Positions 16,903 to 26,603 of a DNA stretch of 64,000 nucleotides are shown here, in pieces. Within the stretch, counting starts at the first letter, position 1, and each line of letters begins with the position of its first letter. The notes below the pieces were generated by a model. The model worked only from the letters and a program-made list of their open reading frames with translations. It did no database searches and was not told the DNA's origin. Both the position numbers and the translations under genes were made by a program. Origin of the DNA: Flavipsychrobacter sp. (GTDB taxonomy: Bacteria; Bacteroidota; Bacteroidia; Chitinophagales; Chitinophagaceae); assembly GCA_016787265.1 (NCBI GenBank), contig JAEUVF010000005.1:310001-374000 (forward strand), written 5' to 3'.

Positions 16903-18369
16903 ATGAAACGAATTCTTATCTATACAACCGCAGTTATCAGTTTGAGTATGGCGGGCTGCAGCAAAGATTTCATTGAGCTGGCTCCTATCTCCCAGAATAA
17001 CAGCGTGAATTTTTATAAAACAGCGGATGATATGAAACTGGCCGTAAATGCTGCTTATGGTGCTTTGCAATACAGTGGTCAATATTGGAGCGCCTTGCAT
17101 GAAGTGGCAGAAGTGCGTTCTGACAATACCGAGATCCTGGATGTACAAACCGGATTGAATGTGGTGGAGATTGATATTTTCACCAATCAATCAGGTAATA
17201 CCCTGTTGAATGGAATGTGGAATGATCATTATCGCGGGATCGCTCAGTGTAATATTATTCTTAACCGGATTGATGCCATTGAGATGGATGCTACCTTGAA
17301 AAACAGGTATATCGGTGAGGTTAAATTCCTTCGGTCACTGATGTACTTCAATATGGTGCGCACCTTTGGTGATATCCCGTTGGTATTGAATGAAATCAAA
17401 TCACCTGAAGAGGGCTATGCTTATGGGCGGGAACCGGTAGCAAAAGTGTATGAGCAAATCATAGCTGATCTGCAGGATGCGGAATCCAAATTGCCTGTAA
17501 TCTATACCGGTGCTGATATTGGAAGAGCAACTTCCGGAGCAGCAAAAGCCTTACTGGGTAAAGTGTACCTGACCAACAAACAATGGGGATTGGCGGTTGC
17601 GAAACTCAAAGAGATCATTGACAATACCGCAGAGAATAAATACATGTTGCTGGGTAATTATGGCGATCTCTGGAAAGTGACCAATGAAAATCATCGGGAA
17701 TCCATTTTTGAAGTGCAATTCAAAAAAGGTGGAACCGGGGAAGGTAGTCCCTTTACCAACCAGTTTGCTCCCAGGGGTTCTGGTGTAATTGTAAGTAAAG
17801 TAGGTGCGGGATTGGGATATAATATTCCTACACAGGATATCTCTGATGCGTATGAGGCCGGTGATCTGCGTAAGGACTTGTCATTGTCGCAGGGGTATAT
17901 GAGCGGAAACAATTTTGTTGCAGTAAAATACATCACCAAATACCTGGATATTCCTTTCCAGGCAAATGATGCTGATAATAACTGGCCGGTAATACGTTAT
18001 GCGGATGTATTGCTGATGTATGCAGAAGCGTTGAATGAACAGGGATTTGTTGCGGATGGAGAAGCGTTTGGTTTTCTCAACCAGGTTCGCAGAAGAGCAG
18101 GATTGCCGGATAAAACCTCGGTGAATGCCGAGCCTTCCTTACAGGTGCCAGACCAGGCAGCTTTCCGGTTGGCAATTGAGCAGGAAAGAAGGGTGGAACT
18201 GGCATTTGAAAACCATCGCTGGTTCGACCTGGTACGCACCGGAAGAGCCATTGAAGTGATGGCTGAACATGGCATCACCATTCAGCCTCATCAATTGCTG
18301 TATCCGATTCCGCAGTTGCAAATCGATATCAATCCCGCGAAGATTACACAGAATCCCGGGTATCAATAA
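16903..18369 (+). CDS. RagB/SusD family surface glycan-binding lipoprotein
   Basis: A 488-residue outer-membrane lipoprotein that caps SusC. The signal is MKRILIYTTAVISLSMAGC with the lipid Cys19. SusD features include the TPR-like N-terminal part (NRYIGEVKFLRSLMYFNMVRTFGDIP) and the C-terminal RWPVIRYADVLLMYAEALNEQ-type block, here NNWPVIRYADVLLMYAEALN, and NHRWFDLVRTGRA. It starts 18 bp after susC, so the two are cotranscribed and should form a SusCD pair. Confidence 0.95.
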   Translation: MKRILIYTTAVISLSMAGCSKDFIELAPISQNNSVNFYKTADDMKLAVNAAYGALQYSGQYWSALHEVAEVRSDNTEILDVQTGLNVVEIDIFTNQSGNTLLNGMWNDHYRGIAQCNIILNRIDAIEMDATLKNRYIGEVKFLRSLMYFNMVRTFGDIPLVLNEIKSPEEGYAYGREPVAKVYEQIIADLQDAESKLPVIYTGADIGRATSGAAKALLGKVYLTNKQWGLAVAKLKEIIDNTAENKYMLLGNYGDLWKVTNENHRESIFEVQFKKGGTGEGSPFTNQFAPRGSGVIVSKVGAGLGYNIPTQDISDAYEAGDLRKDLSLSQGYMSGNNFVAVKYITKYLDIPFQANDADNNWPVIRYADVLLMYAEALNEQGFVADGEAFGFLNQVRRRAGLPDKTSVNAEPSLQVPDQAAFRLAIEQERRVELAFENHRWFDLVRTGRAIEVMAEHGITIQPHQLLYPIPQLQIDINPAKITQNPGYQ

Positions 18370-18386
18370 CCGAAAATTTTTTTCTC

Positions 18387-19841
18387 TTGATCAGAATTTG
18401 TGTTTTACTAGTTCTATGTTGCCGGGCATTTCTATGCGCCGGCAACATAGATACTTCCATAACCCTGAACCAGGCAATGAATGGGTATCGGGGTATCTGG
18501 TACAGCAACCAGCCATCGGGTGATGAATACGTGTATAAGTACAGTGGCGGATTAGGCACCTATCCTGCCAATCATTACCCGTTTTCCATTTATGCGCCGG
18601 AGGTGAACAAAACGTTTTTCTGTTATGGTGGTACAGATGCAGCTGGGAAGACCCTCCTGCACATGGTTTCCTATTTTGATCATAAAACCGGAAAAGTTCC
18701 CCGTCCGGTTTTGGTACTGGACAAAAAAACCAATGATGCCCACGATAACCCTGTTTTGAATATTGATCAGCAGGGATATCTCTGGTTATTCTCCACCTCA
18801 CATGGAACCAGTACTGTTTCGTATGTGCATAAGAGTAAGAAACCTTATGATATTACTGAATTTGAACGGGTACCTGTGACCAGGCAGGTAAATGGGACAA
18901 TCCGACCGCTGGATAATTTTTCCTATCTGCAGGCATGGGTAGTACCGAATAGTGGTTTTCTCAATCTGTTCACACACTACGACCGGAAAGTAATACCGGG
19001 TCAGCCTTCCAAGCCACGCAGAACGATTTCTTATATGAAAAGTGCGGATGGTGTCAGCTATGGCGAATGGATGGATATTGCTACCATAGAAGAGGGACAT
19101 TACCAAACAAGCGGACAGTGGGGTAAGAAAGTTGCTACAAGCTTTAACTACCATCCCATAAAGCCAAAAGAAAATGGATTGAATTACCGGACCAACCTCT
19201 ATTACCTGGAAACCAGTGATTTTGGCAACAGCTGGCAGAATGCAAAAGGAGAAAAAGTGTCATTGCCGGTAGCTGCTATTGAAAATCCGGCATTGGTAAA
19301 AGACTATGCTGCAGAAGGAAAACTTGTTTATATCAATGATCTGGCCTTTACAGCGAACGGCCATCCGGTTATTTTATATATTACCAGTATCTCCTATGAA
19401 GCCGGACCAAAAAGTGGTCCACAGGAATGGTTTACAGCAGCTTACACTGGTACGGAATGGCAGATCAGAAAAATAACCGAATCCGATAACAATTATGACA
19501 TGGGTTCCCTCTATATAGAACAGGATGGAACCTGGGTAGTAGTGGGTCCAACGGCAAAAGGTCCGCAGGCTTATAACACGGGGGGCGAGATCGTGCAATG
19601 GGAATCCACCAATCAGGGTCATACCTGGATATCCAAACAATTGACAAGGTCCAGTAAATACAACCATTGTTATCCCCGTAAACCGGTTCGTGTGCATCCC
19701 GATTTCTATTCTTTCTGGGCAGATGGCCATGGTCGTCAGCCTTCAGACAGCAGGCTCTATTTTTCGGATCGGAAAGGACGGGTGTATCAATTGCCTGTAG
19801 AAATGAAAAAATCGACCAGTAAACCCAGCAGAGTAAAATGA
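18387..19841 (+). CDS. secreted BNR-4 beta-propeller protein (lyase/hydrolase-like)
   Basis: A 484-residue exported protein (MIRICVLLVLCCRAFLCAG signal) matching the BNR-repeat-containing family (BNR_4 type). Visible marks are GYRGIWYSNQPSGDEYVYKYSGGLGTY split across residues 32-58, HDNPVLNIDQQGYLWLFSTSHG (113-134) and GHYQTSGQWGKKVATSFNYH. This propeller family includes ulvan and related rhamnosyl-glucuronan lyases as well as uncharacterised members. With the GH88 upstream a lyase role is plausible, but the catalytic His/Tyr/Arg set cannot be fixed by eye. It starts 18 bp after susD; its stop overlaps the next start by 4 bp. Confidence 0.82.
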   Translation: MIRICVLLVLCCRAFLCAGNIDTSITLNQAMNGYRGIWYSNQPSGDEYVYKYSGGLGTYPANHYPFSIYAPEVNKTFFCYGGTDAAGKTLLHMVSYFDHKTGKVPRPVLVLDKKTNDAHDNPVLNIDQQGYLWLFSTSHGTSTVSYVHKSKKPYDITEFERVPVTRQVNGTIRPLDNFSYLQAWVVPNSGFLNLFTHYDRKVIPGQPSKPRRTISYMKSADGVSYGEWMDIATIEEGHYQTSGQWGKKVATSFNYHPIKPKENGLNYRTNLYYLETSDFGNSWQNAKGEKVSLPVAAIENPALVKDYAAEGKLVYINDLAFTANGHPVILYITSISYEAGPKSGPQEWFTAAYTGTEWQIRKITESDNNYDMGSLYIEQDGTWVVVGPTAKGPQAYNTGGEIVQWESTNQGHTWISKQLTRSSKYNHCYPRKPVRVHPDFYSFWADGHGRQPSDSRLYFSDRKGRVYQLPVEMKKSTSKPSRVK

Positions 19842-21328
19842 TGCGCATATTCGTTACTGTTAGTTGCATCCTGTGCCTGTTTGCTTGTGCCGGGAAGTAT
19901 GAGGAAGATGTGAAAGAGTTCCCCCAGATCGCTACTATTGAAACAGGTGGCAGTCTGCTGGGAGTTTTTGAACTGGCTCTTAATCGCAATGTTCCCTGGG
20001 AACTTTGCTGGGGACCTGATGATAAGCTTTGGTTTACGGAACAGGAGGGCAGGGTTTGCCGGCTGAATACAAAAACCGGCGAGTTGGATACATTGCTTGT
20101 ACTTCCGGAAGTCTGGTTCAAAAGAACAGCCGGTTTGCTTGGCATGGATCTATACCAGGAAAAGGATGGAACCATCCAGGCTTTTCTTAATTACACTTAT
20201 AAGCAGGATAGTCTTATTACGAGCAGGTTGGTTCGATATGAGTTAAAAGAAGACAAACTGATAAATCCAACGATTTTGCTTGAAATTCCAGGAAGTAACT
20301 CGCATAATGGTTCCAGGGTGAAAATTTCACGAAACGGACTGGTGTACTGGGCTACCGGTGATGCACACGTGTATGAAAATGCACAGGACAGCACTTCGGT
20401 GAACGGGAAAATTTTAAGACTCAGTCGCGATGGTTCTATACCTGCTGATAATCCAATACCGGGCTCACCGGTTTGGGCCTGGGGTTTTCGAAACATGCAG
20501 GGCCTCGCAGAAAATTCCAAAGGGCAATGGTATAGTTCTGAGCACGGTGAAGCCAGCGATGATGAACTGAACCTTTTAAAGCCTCTGGGTAATTATGGCT
20601 GGCCGCAAATTGAGGGATTTGCAGATACAGAGAAAGAAAAGCCTCATAAACGGTCTGATAAGATTGAGCCCCTGCGGGCCTGGACACCCACCATTGCCCC
20701 TGCCGGTATTGTTTATTATGAGTCGTCCCGACTACCGGCTTTACAGAACAGCATTTTACTGGTTACGTTAAAGGCTCAAAGCCTGCGGAAAATTAAAATG
20801 GATCGTTCAGGGACAAAGGTGTTATCAGAAGAAATACTGGTGGATAGCGTGTTTGGCAGGCTTCGGTCCATTGCTGTATCTGACAAGGGAGAAGTGTTTA
20901 TTGCAACCAGCAACCGCGACTGGAATCCGGCTCCAGGTTTTCCAAAGTCGGCAGATGATCGTATTTTGCAAATTAGCCTGGCAAAGGATTTAAAAGGAAA
21001 TTTATGGAAGTCAAAGCCGGCACTTGTTCACCAAACCAATGATGGTGCAGGACTCTATCAACGTTATTGCGCATCCTGTCATAAGCCTGATGGGACGGGT
21101 GTAAAGGATATATTTCCCTCTCTTGTTAAGAATGATAAAGTTACAGGAGAAAAAACCGCGCTGCTGCAACTTGTGCTGAATGGAAAAGAACAGATGCCAT
21201 CTTTTGCTTTTTTGTCAGATGATGAATTGGCCGCAGTATTGTCTTATATCCGGCAATCCTGGTCCAATGAATCCTCAGATATAACATCAACGCATATTCG
21301 AAATTATAGACATACGAATGACCAATAA
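19838..21328 (+). CDS. sorbosone/glucose dehydrogenase-like lipoprotein fused to cytochrome c
   Basis: A 496-residue periplasmic lipoprotein (CLFACAG, lipid Cys17). Residues 35-390 form a six-bladed quinoprotein propeller of the glucose/sorbosone dehydrogenase family: PWELCWGPDDKLWFTEQ (53-69), SHNGSR with His156, GFRNMQGL with Arg218, and NYGWPQIEG (252-260). A C-terminal class-I cytochrome c follows, with CASCH at 411-415. A PQQ cofactor and electron transfer to the haem are inferred from the family. It would oxidise a sugar or sugar acid outside the cytoplasm. Its start overlaps the BNR-4 gene, and the Nramp-like gene begins inside its last 11 bp. Confidence 0.9.
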   Translation: MMRIFVTVSCILCLFACAGKYEEDVKEFPQIATIETGGSLLGVFELALNRNVPWELCWGPDDKLWFTEQEGRVCRLNTKTGELDTLLVLPEVWFKRTAGLLGMDLYQEKDGTIQAFLNYTYKQDSLITSRLVRYELKEDKLINPTILLEIPGSNSHNGSRVKISRNGLVYWATGDAHVYENAQDSTSVNGKILRLSRDGSIPADNPIPGSPVWAWGFRNMQGLAENSKGQWYSSEHGEASDDELNLLKPLGNYGWPQIEGFADTEKEKPHKRSDKIEPLRAWTPTIAPAGIVYYESSRLPALQNSILLVTLKAQSLRKIKMDRSGTKVLSEEILVDSVFGRLRSIAVSDKGEVFIATSNRDWNPAPGFPKSADDRILQISLAKDLKGNLWKSKPALVHQTNDGAGLYQRYCASCHKPDGTGVKDIFPSLVKNDKVTGEKTALLQLVLNGKEQMPSFAFLSDDELAAVLSYIRQSWSNESSDITSTHIRNYRHTNDQ

Positions 21329-22529
21329 AAAAACAATATCAAACTGGATATCGGGATTGGGTCCCGGCATAATTACAGCGGCATTGGTATTTGGTCCCAG
21401 TAAAATGACCATTACTTCCAGGCTGGGAGCTGAATACGGCTATACGCTCACCTGGATTATTGTTATCGCGATCTTTTTTATGATCAGTTATGCCAATATG
21501 GGTGCCCGGATTGGAGCATCAGCACCCGGCAGTTTTTTGTCGGTGCTTCGGAAAAAGTGGGGCAATGGTGCTGCTATCGCAATCGGTTTCGGCATCTTCC
21601 TGGTAACAGCTTCCTTCCAGGCTGGCAATGCTATCGGACTTGGGATTTCACTGGCTGAATCAACGGATTCTAAACCCAATGGCTGGATTCTGCTTTTCAC
21701 CGGAATATCCATCGGGTTGCTTTTTTTTCGAAGTTTCTATTCGATTCTTGAAAAATTGATGATTGCTCTGGTTGGTTTGATGTTGTTTGCTTTTGCCTCT
21801 ACTCTTTTTATGGCGAAACCTTCCATGTCGGGTATCGTTTCCGGATTAATTCCATCTATTCCAATGGGATCAACCGGATTGATCATTGCTTTTATTGCAT
21901 CCTGTTTCTCTATTGTTGGGGCTGTGTATCAGTCTTACCTGGAAAGAGAACGCAGGCGATTGAAGCCACTGTCATCAGATGGCAGTTCAAGTGCAACTAT
22001 AGGTATCCTTATTCTTGGCATTATGAGTGCAGTGGTATTGATATGTGCTGCTGCTGTGTTGAATCCACAGCAAATACAGGTTAGCAATGCAGCAGGAATG
22101 GCTAAAGCACTGGAACCATTATATGGAGAATATGCATCGGGTTTGTTTTATATGGGACTGTTTGGAGCCTCTTTTTCCTCTCTTGTCGGTAACGCTACCG
22201 TAGGTGGAAGTCTGATGGGAGATGCGCTTGGATGGGGGGATGGATTCCGTGACAAAAAAGTAAAATTTCTGATAGCAATAGTTATGATTATAGGAGCAAC
22301 AGTGGCAGTGTTGTTTGGGAAATTGCCATTGGAAATGATCATACTGGCGCAAAGTATTACCATCTTCCTGGTACCCTTTATTGGATTTGCGTTGCTAAGC
22401 ATTGCCAATGATAAAACCATTATGGGAGCAAAAGTCAATACCCGGTATCAGGCTATTGCAGGCTATATGGGATGGTTGCTGATCACTCTACTCGCAATTT
22501 TTAATTTTTACGAACTCTTTATAAAATAG
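21318..22529 (+). CDS. Nramp-fold transporter lacking the metal-binding motifs
   Basis: A 403-residue inner-membrane protein with about 11 hydrophobic segments and the overall Nramp (SLC11) pattern, for example LGPGIITAALVFGPSK at the start of TM1 and TTVGGSLMGDALGW-like sequence in the middle. Canonical members have DPGN in TM1 and MPH in TM6, which bind the divalent metal. Here the TM1 position reads GPSK (26-29) and the TM6 position reads VYQ (203-205, in GAVYQSYLERE). Both sites are lost, so Mn/Fe transport is unlikely. Embedded between a periplasmic dehydrogenase and cytosolic catabolic enzymes, it may carry the organic product of the pathway. Confidence 0.85.
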   Translation: MTNKKTISNWISGLGPGIITAALVFGPSKMTITSRLGAEYGYTLTWIIVIAIFFMISYANMGARIGASAPGSFLSVLRKKWGNGAAIAIGFGIFLVTASFQAGNAIGLGISLAESTDSKPNGWILLFTGISIGLLFFRSFYSILEKLMIALVGLMLFAFASTLFMAKPSMSGIVSGLIPSIPMGSTGLIIAFIASCFSIVGAVYQSYLERERRRLKPLSSDGSSSATIGILILGIMSAVVLICAAAVLNPQQIQVSNAAGMAKALEPLYGEYASGLFYMGLFGASFSSLVGNATVGGSLMGDALGWGDGFRDKKVKFLIAIVMIIGATVAVLFGKLPLEMIILAQSITIFLVPFIGFALLSIANDKTIMGAKVNTRYQAIAGYMGWLLITLLAIFNFYELFIK

Positions 22530-22534
22530 CAAGA

Positions 22535-23563
22535 ATGACTGACCAAAAAACTGATTTACAAAGCTGGGAAAAGCGCTTACTCGCGCCTTCCGCTGCTTTA
22601 ATCGAAGATCTCAAACAGATTGATGGAGATATTCTGCTGCTGGGTGTCGGTGGCAAGATGGGACCCAGCATGGCGAAATTGGCTGTGGAAGCAATCAGGG
22701 AAGCCGGGATTTCAAAAAAAGTATTGGGAGCATCGAGGTTTTCAGGAAGCGGACTGAAAGAAGAACTGGAAGCCTATGGGGTGGAAACCATTGCTGTGGA
22801 TCTGTTGAATGATAAAGCACTGCATGAACTTCCGGAAGTAGAAAATGTAATTTACCTGGCCGGGCAAAAATTCGGGACATCGGGAAAAGAGGCATTTACC
22901 TGGGCGATGAACAGTTACTTACCCGGACGTGTAGCCGAAAAATTCAAAGACTCCAGGATTGTTGCTTTTTCTACCGGTAATGTATATCCGTTTGCTCCAC
23001 TGCACAAAGGAGGATTAGATGAATCCGTTGCTCCTGAACCCATTGGTGAATATGGCCAGTCCTGCCTGGGACGCGAACGTATCTTCCAATATTTCTCAGA
23101 AAAGAACAATACTCCCACCCTTATCTATCGACTCAATTATGCGGTGGATTTCAGATATGGAGTGGTATTGGAAATCGCTAAGGCTGTATGGGAAGGCAGG
23201 GCGATTGACCTGAGTTCAGGAAATGTAAATGTTATCTGGCAGGGTGATGCCAACGAGATTGCAATTCGTTCGTTAAGACATTGCAGCAGTCCCGCACGTA
23301 TACTGAATGTTACGGGACCTGAACTATTATCTGTTCAATGGATTGCGGAACAATTCGGAAAGCAATTCGATAAGGATCCTGTATTAGTTGGCGAACCAGA
23401 ATCCACTGCATTATTGAATAACGCTTCTTATTGTCACCAGTTATTCGGTTACCCACGCACTACTATCCGGGATATCATTGATATCACGGCAGAATGGATT
23501 AAGCAGGGTGGCGACACATTTGGAAAAGCCACACATTTTCAGGAAAGAAAAGGACAATTTTAA
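22535..23563 (+). CDS. NAD-dependent epimerase/dehydratase-like enzyme
   Basis: A 342-residue cytosolic short-chain dehydrogenase/reductase of the extended type. The dinucleotide-binding strand and loop read DILLLGVGGKMGPSMAKLAVE (about 33-53), a GxxGxxG variant, followed by VIYLAGQKFGTSGKE and VAFSTGNVYPF. An EYGQSCLGRER segment sits where the catalytic YxxxK lies, but the usual Tyr-x3-Lys is not preserved (Y-G-Q-S-C), so the chemistry may differ or the protein may only bind NAD. It lies 5 bp after the transporter gene and 2 bp before the aldolase gene, so a shared pathway is likely. Confidence 0.82.
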   Translation: MTDQKTDLQSWEKRLLAPSAALIEDLKQIDGDILLLGVGGKMGPSMAKLAVEAIREAGISKKVLGASRFSGSGLKEELEAYGVETIAVDLLNDKALHELPEVENVIYLAGQKFGTSGKEAFTWAMNSYLPGRVAEKFKDSRIVAFSTGNVYPFAPLHKGGLDESVAPEPIGEYGQSCLGRERIFQYFSEKNNTPTLIYRLNYAVDFRYGVVLEIAKAVWEGRAIDLSSGNVNVIWQGDANEIAIRSLRHCSSPARILNVTGPELLSVQWIAEQFGKQFDKDPVLVGEPESTALLNNASYCHQLFGYPRTTIRDIIDITAEWIKQGGDTFGKATHFQERKGQF

Positions 23564-23565
23564 GT

Positions 23566-24642
23566 ATGGAACAAAAGATATTAAAGCCGACACTAGCTGC
23601 GCTACTACAAGAGGGAACAGTAATTCCTGCTCATCCGTTAGCACTTACAGCAGAGCGTACGCTTGATGAAAACAGGCAACGACTTCTTTCCAGATATTAT
23701 ATCGCCAGTGGAGCAGGAGGAATGGCGGTTGGTGTTCACTCCACTCAGTTTGAAATCCGTGATCCGCAGATCAATCTTTTCGAAAAGGTGTTGCGCATGG
23801 CTATGGAGGAAGTAGAAGCCGCTGATTTGCATCGCCCTTTTATTACAGTGGCTGGAATCTGCGGCCCGGTAGATCAGGCCATAGCGGAAGCAAAACTGGC
23901 ATCTTCAATTGGGTATGATATCGGACTGCTGAGTATGGGCGGATTATCACATTATTCAGAAAAAGAACTGCTCGACAGAACCAGGGCTGTAGCTGCAATT
24001 ATGCCGGTATTCGGGTTTTACCTGCAACCAGCTGTAGGTGGCAGGATTTTCAGTTATGCATTCTGGGAAGAATTCGCATCTATTGAAAATGTAGTCGCCA
24101 TTAAAGTAGCTGCCTTTAACCGGTATTGCACCCTGGATGTAGTAAGAGCAGTAGCCGCTTCACCAAGAAAGGATGCCATCGCCTTATACACAGGGAATGA
24201 TGATAATATCATTGCTGATCTGATCACGCCATTCAGGTTTGCTATCAATGGCCAATGGGTAGAGAAAAATTTTGCAGGCGGTCTCCTGGGCCAGTGGGCA
24301 ATCTGGACAAGTAAAGCGGTTGACTTATTAGCACGAATCAAAGCAGTTCGGGCAGATAATTCACTGAATCGTGCAGACTTGCTGGCGGAAGGGGTACACC
24401 TCACAGATGTCAATGCTGCTATTTTTGATCCAGCCCATGATTTTCATGGTTGTATTCCTGGAATTCATGAAGTTCTGAGAAGACAGGGACTCCTGAAAGG
24501 AACCTGGTGCCTCAATGAAAAGGAGCAATTATCAACAGGCCAGGCGGATGAAATCACGAGGGTGTATGAAGCATATCCGCACATGAACGACGATGCATTT
24601 GTAACAACATTTTTATCTCAACAGTCCGATTTGTTAGCTTAA
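23566..24642 (+). CDS. dihydrodipicolinate synthase/N-acetylneuraminate lyase-family aldolase
   Basis: A class-I aldolase/lyase of 358 residues, longer than the 290-300 of DapA. The Schiff-base lysine is Lys180 in VVAIKVAAFNRY, and the proton-relay tyrosine is Tyr152 in FGFYLQP. The DapA GTTGE substrate motif is replaced by VGVHSTQFE, so lysine synthesis is unlikely; members with this change cleave or dehydrate 2-keto-3-deoxy acids and similar compounds. There is an extra C-terminal part from about residue 290. It lies 2 bp after the epimerase-like gene and 1 bp before the secreted propeller gene. The specific substrate is unknown. Confidence 0.86.
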   Translation: MEQKILKPTLAALLQEGTVIPAHPLALTAERTLDENRQRLLSRYYIASGAGGMAVGVHSTQFEIRDPQINLFEKVLRMAMEEVEAADLHRPFITVAGICGPVDQAIAEAKLASSIGYDIGLLSMGGLSHYSEKELLDRTRAVAAIMPVFGFYLQPAVGGRIFSYAFWEEFASIENVVAIKVAAFNRYCTLDVVRAVAASPRKDAIALYTGNDDNIIADLITPFRFAINGQWVEKNFAGGLLGQWAIWTSKAVDLLARIKAVRADNSLNRADLLAEGVHLTDVNAAIFDPAHDFHGCIPGIHEVLRRQGLLKGTWCLNEKEQLSTGQADEITRVYEAYPHMNDDAFVTTFLSQQSDLLA

Positions 24643-24643
24643 C

Positions 24644-26599
24644 ATGAAACGATCCATATACTGGATTGCCATTTTATTCATTGTCTGTACGCAAACAGTG
24701 AAGGGGCAATCTGCATCCACCAACCTTGGTCCCCAACTCCGAGCTGCCATGATCCAGGGTAGTATATTTTTAACGGATACCAATAACCGAAAATGGATTT
24801 ATACGGTGGTGCGCGGTGAGCCTGCCCATTTACTTGGGTATGATGCTGCTACAGGAAATCTAGTTGTTGATCAGCCGTTACCGGGTGCAGATGGTGCCTG
24901 GGATATGGCCTGGTCGGAAGATGGCTGGTTATATGTGCCAGGCGCTAGTGGTTACCTGTTCCGGCACAGACCAGGTTCACAGGAGGTAGAGAACCTGGGA
25001 CTGGTATTGCCCGGTCAAACCTATGTTTGGAGTCTGACAACCGGTAAGGATGGAGCATTATTTGGCGCCACTTATCCGGGATGCAGGGTTTTCCGATATC
25101 ATCCAACCGAAGGATTTTCAGACCTTGGTAAAGGCCCGTTAATTGAAGGGGAGAATTATGTGAGAAGCCTGGCATTTAATAAAAAAACGGATAAACTGTA
25201 TGCTGGTGTGGGCTCACATGCTCACCTGGTGGAAATTGATACCAAAGCGGGTACAAAGAAGGAGTTGCTTCCCAAAAAATACAAAGAGAAGGAATTTGTA
25301 TATGGATTGGAAATCGTTTACCAGGATAAAGGCCCGGATTACCTGCTTGCGTTGCTGACAGGCGGACAATTGACCCTGGTTATCAATCTGAATACTATGC
25401 AGGTGGAAAGAGAGCTTGATGGAATCGACATGAAAACAATTGTTCAGGAACCCGGCACTGCAGTCATCTATTACACGATGAAATCAAAAATTTACCAGCT
25501 GGATTTGTCAAAAAAGGGAAGCTCACCCCAATCCATAACCGAAACAAGAGGTAGTGCCAATGCATTTCGCTGGGATGGAAAAAAGAAACTGAGCCTGCTC
25601 ACATCCAATGCGGTGTATCACCAGGTTTCAGTAAAAAATAAAAAGACGACTACTCACAAATTTGATGTACCGGGGCAACCGATTCCCATTCAATCCATGA
25701 TGAAGGGTCCTGATGACCGCATCTGGATGGGAGGTTATCTGGCGGGCGGACATGCAGCTTATGATCCTGCCTCTGGACTAACAACCCCGTATAAAGGACT
25801 GGAACAAACGGAGGGCATGGCATATTCGGGCGACACCATTTTTATGGGCATCTATCCGCATGGCCATTATTATTACTACAACACCAAATTAACCTGGGAT
25901 CCCAAACAGGGAAACCCCAAACACCTCGGCCAGGTGCCTGGTCAAAGTCGCGGTTTTGCAGTACTTCCACTGCCGGCGCGTAAAAAAGTGTTCTTTGGTA
26001 CTGTACCTGATTACGGACAGTTGGGAGGAGCCCTGGTAAGTTATGACCTGGAAAAACAACAGCTTGATGCTATTGTAAATATCATCCCGGATCAATCCAT
26101 TGTAAGTCTAGTTTCGGTTAATGATGTGTTGATCATGGGAAGTTCGATAAGTGGCGGATTAGGTGCCAGGCCAACTTCGGTGGAAGCGCGACTGGTGGGT
26201 TGGAATCCGGATACGAAACAGAAAGTCTTTGATATTGCACCTTTGCCTGGAGCAATGGCGATTACTGGGCTTATGAAAACTCCGGATGGTAAAATATGGG
26301 GACTGGCGGATGGCGTTCTGTTTATTTTTGATCCAGTTCTGAAAGAAGTGCTGCGAACCCAACGAATTCATGAACCACCTTCCCGTGGTGGTCATATCTG
26401 GAGAAGTGCTTTCCTGGTGATGCATCCGAATGGATATGTTTATGGAACCGGGGGAGACTGGTTATTCAGGGTCGATCCCAGGACACTGGAAGTAAAAATG
26501 CTGGAAGAAAAAGCGAGTTTGCTGGCGATGGATGAGAAAGGAGACTTATATTTCAAACGTAATACAGAATTGTGGCGGTATAAGGTGAGTGAAAAATAA
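24644..26599 (+). CDS. secreted beta-propeller protein of unknown function
   Basis: A 651-residue exported protein with signal peptide MKRSIYWIAILFIVCTQTVKG. The mature part is built of repeated strand-turn units of the propeller type, such as KDGALFGATYPGCRVFRYHP, KTDKLYAGVGSHAHLVEID, PDDRIWMGGYLAGGHAAYDP and PDGKIWGLADGVLFIFDP, spread over the whole length, probably two propellers. No haem, metal or catalytic motif stands out. Its position in the operon suggests a periplasmic substrate-binding, lactonase or dehydrogenase role, but this is open. It starts 1 bp after the aldolase gene. Confidence 0.75.
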   Translation: MKRSIYWIAILFIVCTQTVKGQSASTNLGPQLRAAMIQGSIFLTDTNNRKWIYTVVRGEPAHLLGYDAATGNLVVDQPLPGADGAWDMAWSEDGWLYVPGASGYLFRHRPGSQEVENLGLVLPGQTYVWSLTTGKDGALFGATYPGCRVFRYHPTEGFSDLGKGPLIEGENYVRSLAFNKKTDKLYAGVGSHAHLVEIDTKAGTKKELLPKKYKEKEFVYGLEIVYQDKGPDYLLALLTGGQLTLVINLNTMQVERELDGIDMKTIVQEPGTAVIYYTMKSKIYQLDLSKKGSSPQSITETRGSANAFRWDGKKKLSLLTSNAVYHQVSVKNKKTTTHKFDVPGQPIPIQSMMKGPDDRIWMGGYLAGGHAAYDPASGLTTPYKGLEQTEGMAYSGDTIFMGIYPHGHYYYYNTKLTWDPKQGNPKHLGQVPGQSRGFAVLPLPARKKVFFGTVPDYGQLGGALVSYDLEKQQLDAIVNIIPDQSIVSLVSVNDVLIMGSSISGGLGARPTSVEARLVGWNPDTKQKVFDIAPLPGAMAITGLMKTPDGKIWGLADGVLFIFDPVLKEVLRTQRIHEPPSRGGHIWRSAFLVMHPNGYVYGTGGDWLFRVDPRTLEVKMLEEKASLLAMDEKGDLYFKRNTELWRYKVSEK

Positions 26600-26603
26600 C
26601 AAC

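Noticed and set aside
19465..20175. 236-codon minus-strand frame across the BNR-4/dehydrogenase junction
   Set aside because: It spans two well-supported overlapping genes and has no plausible domain.
19838..21328. Frameshifted or fused gene
   Set aside because: A quinoprotein dehydrogenase with a C-terminal cytochrome c is a known natural architecture and the frame is uninterrupted.
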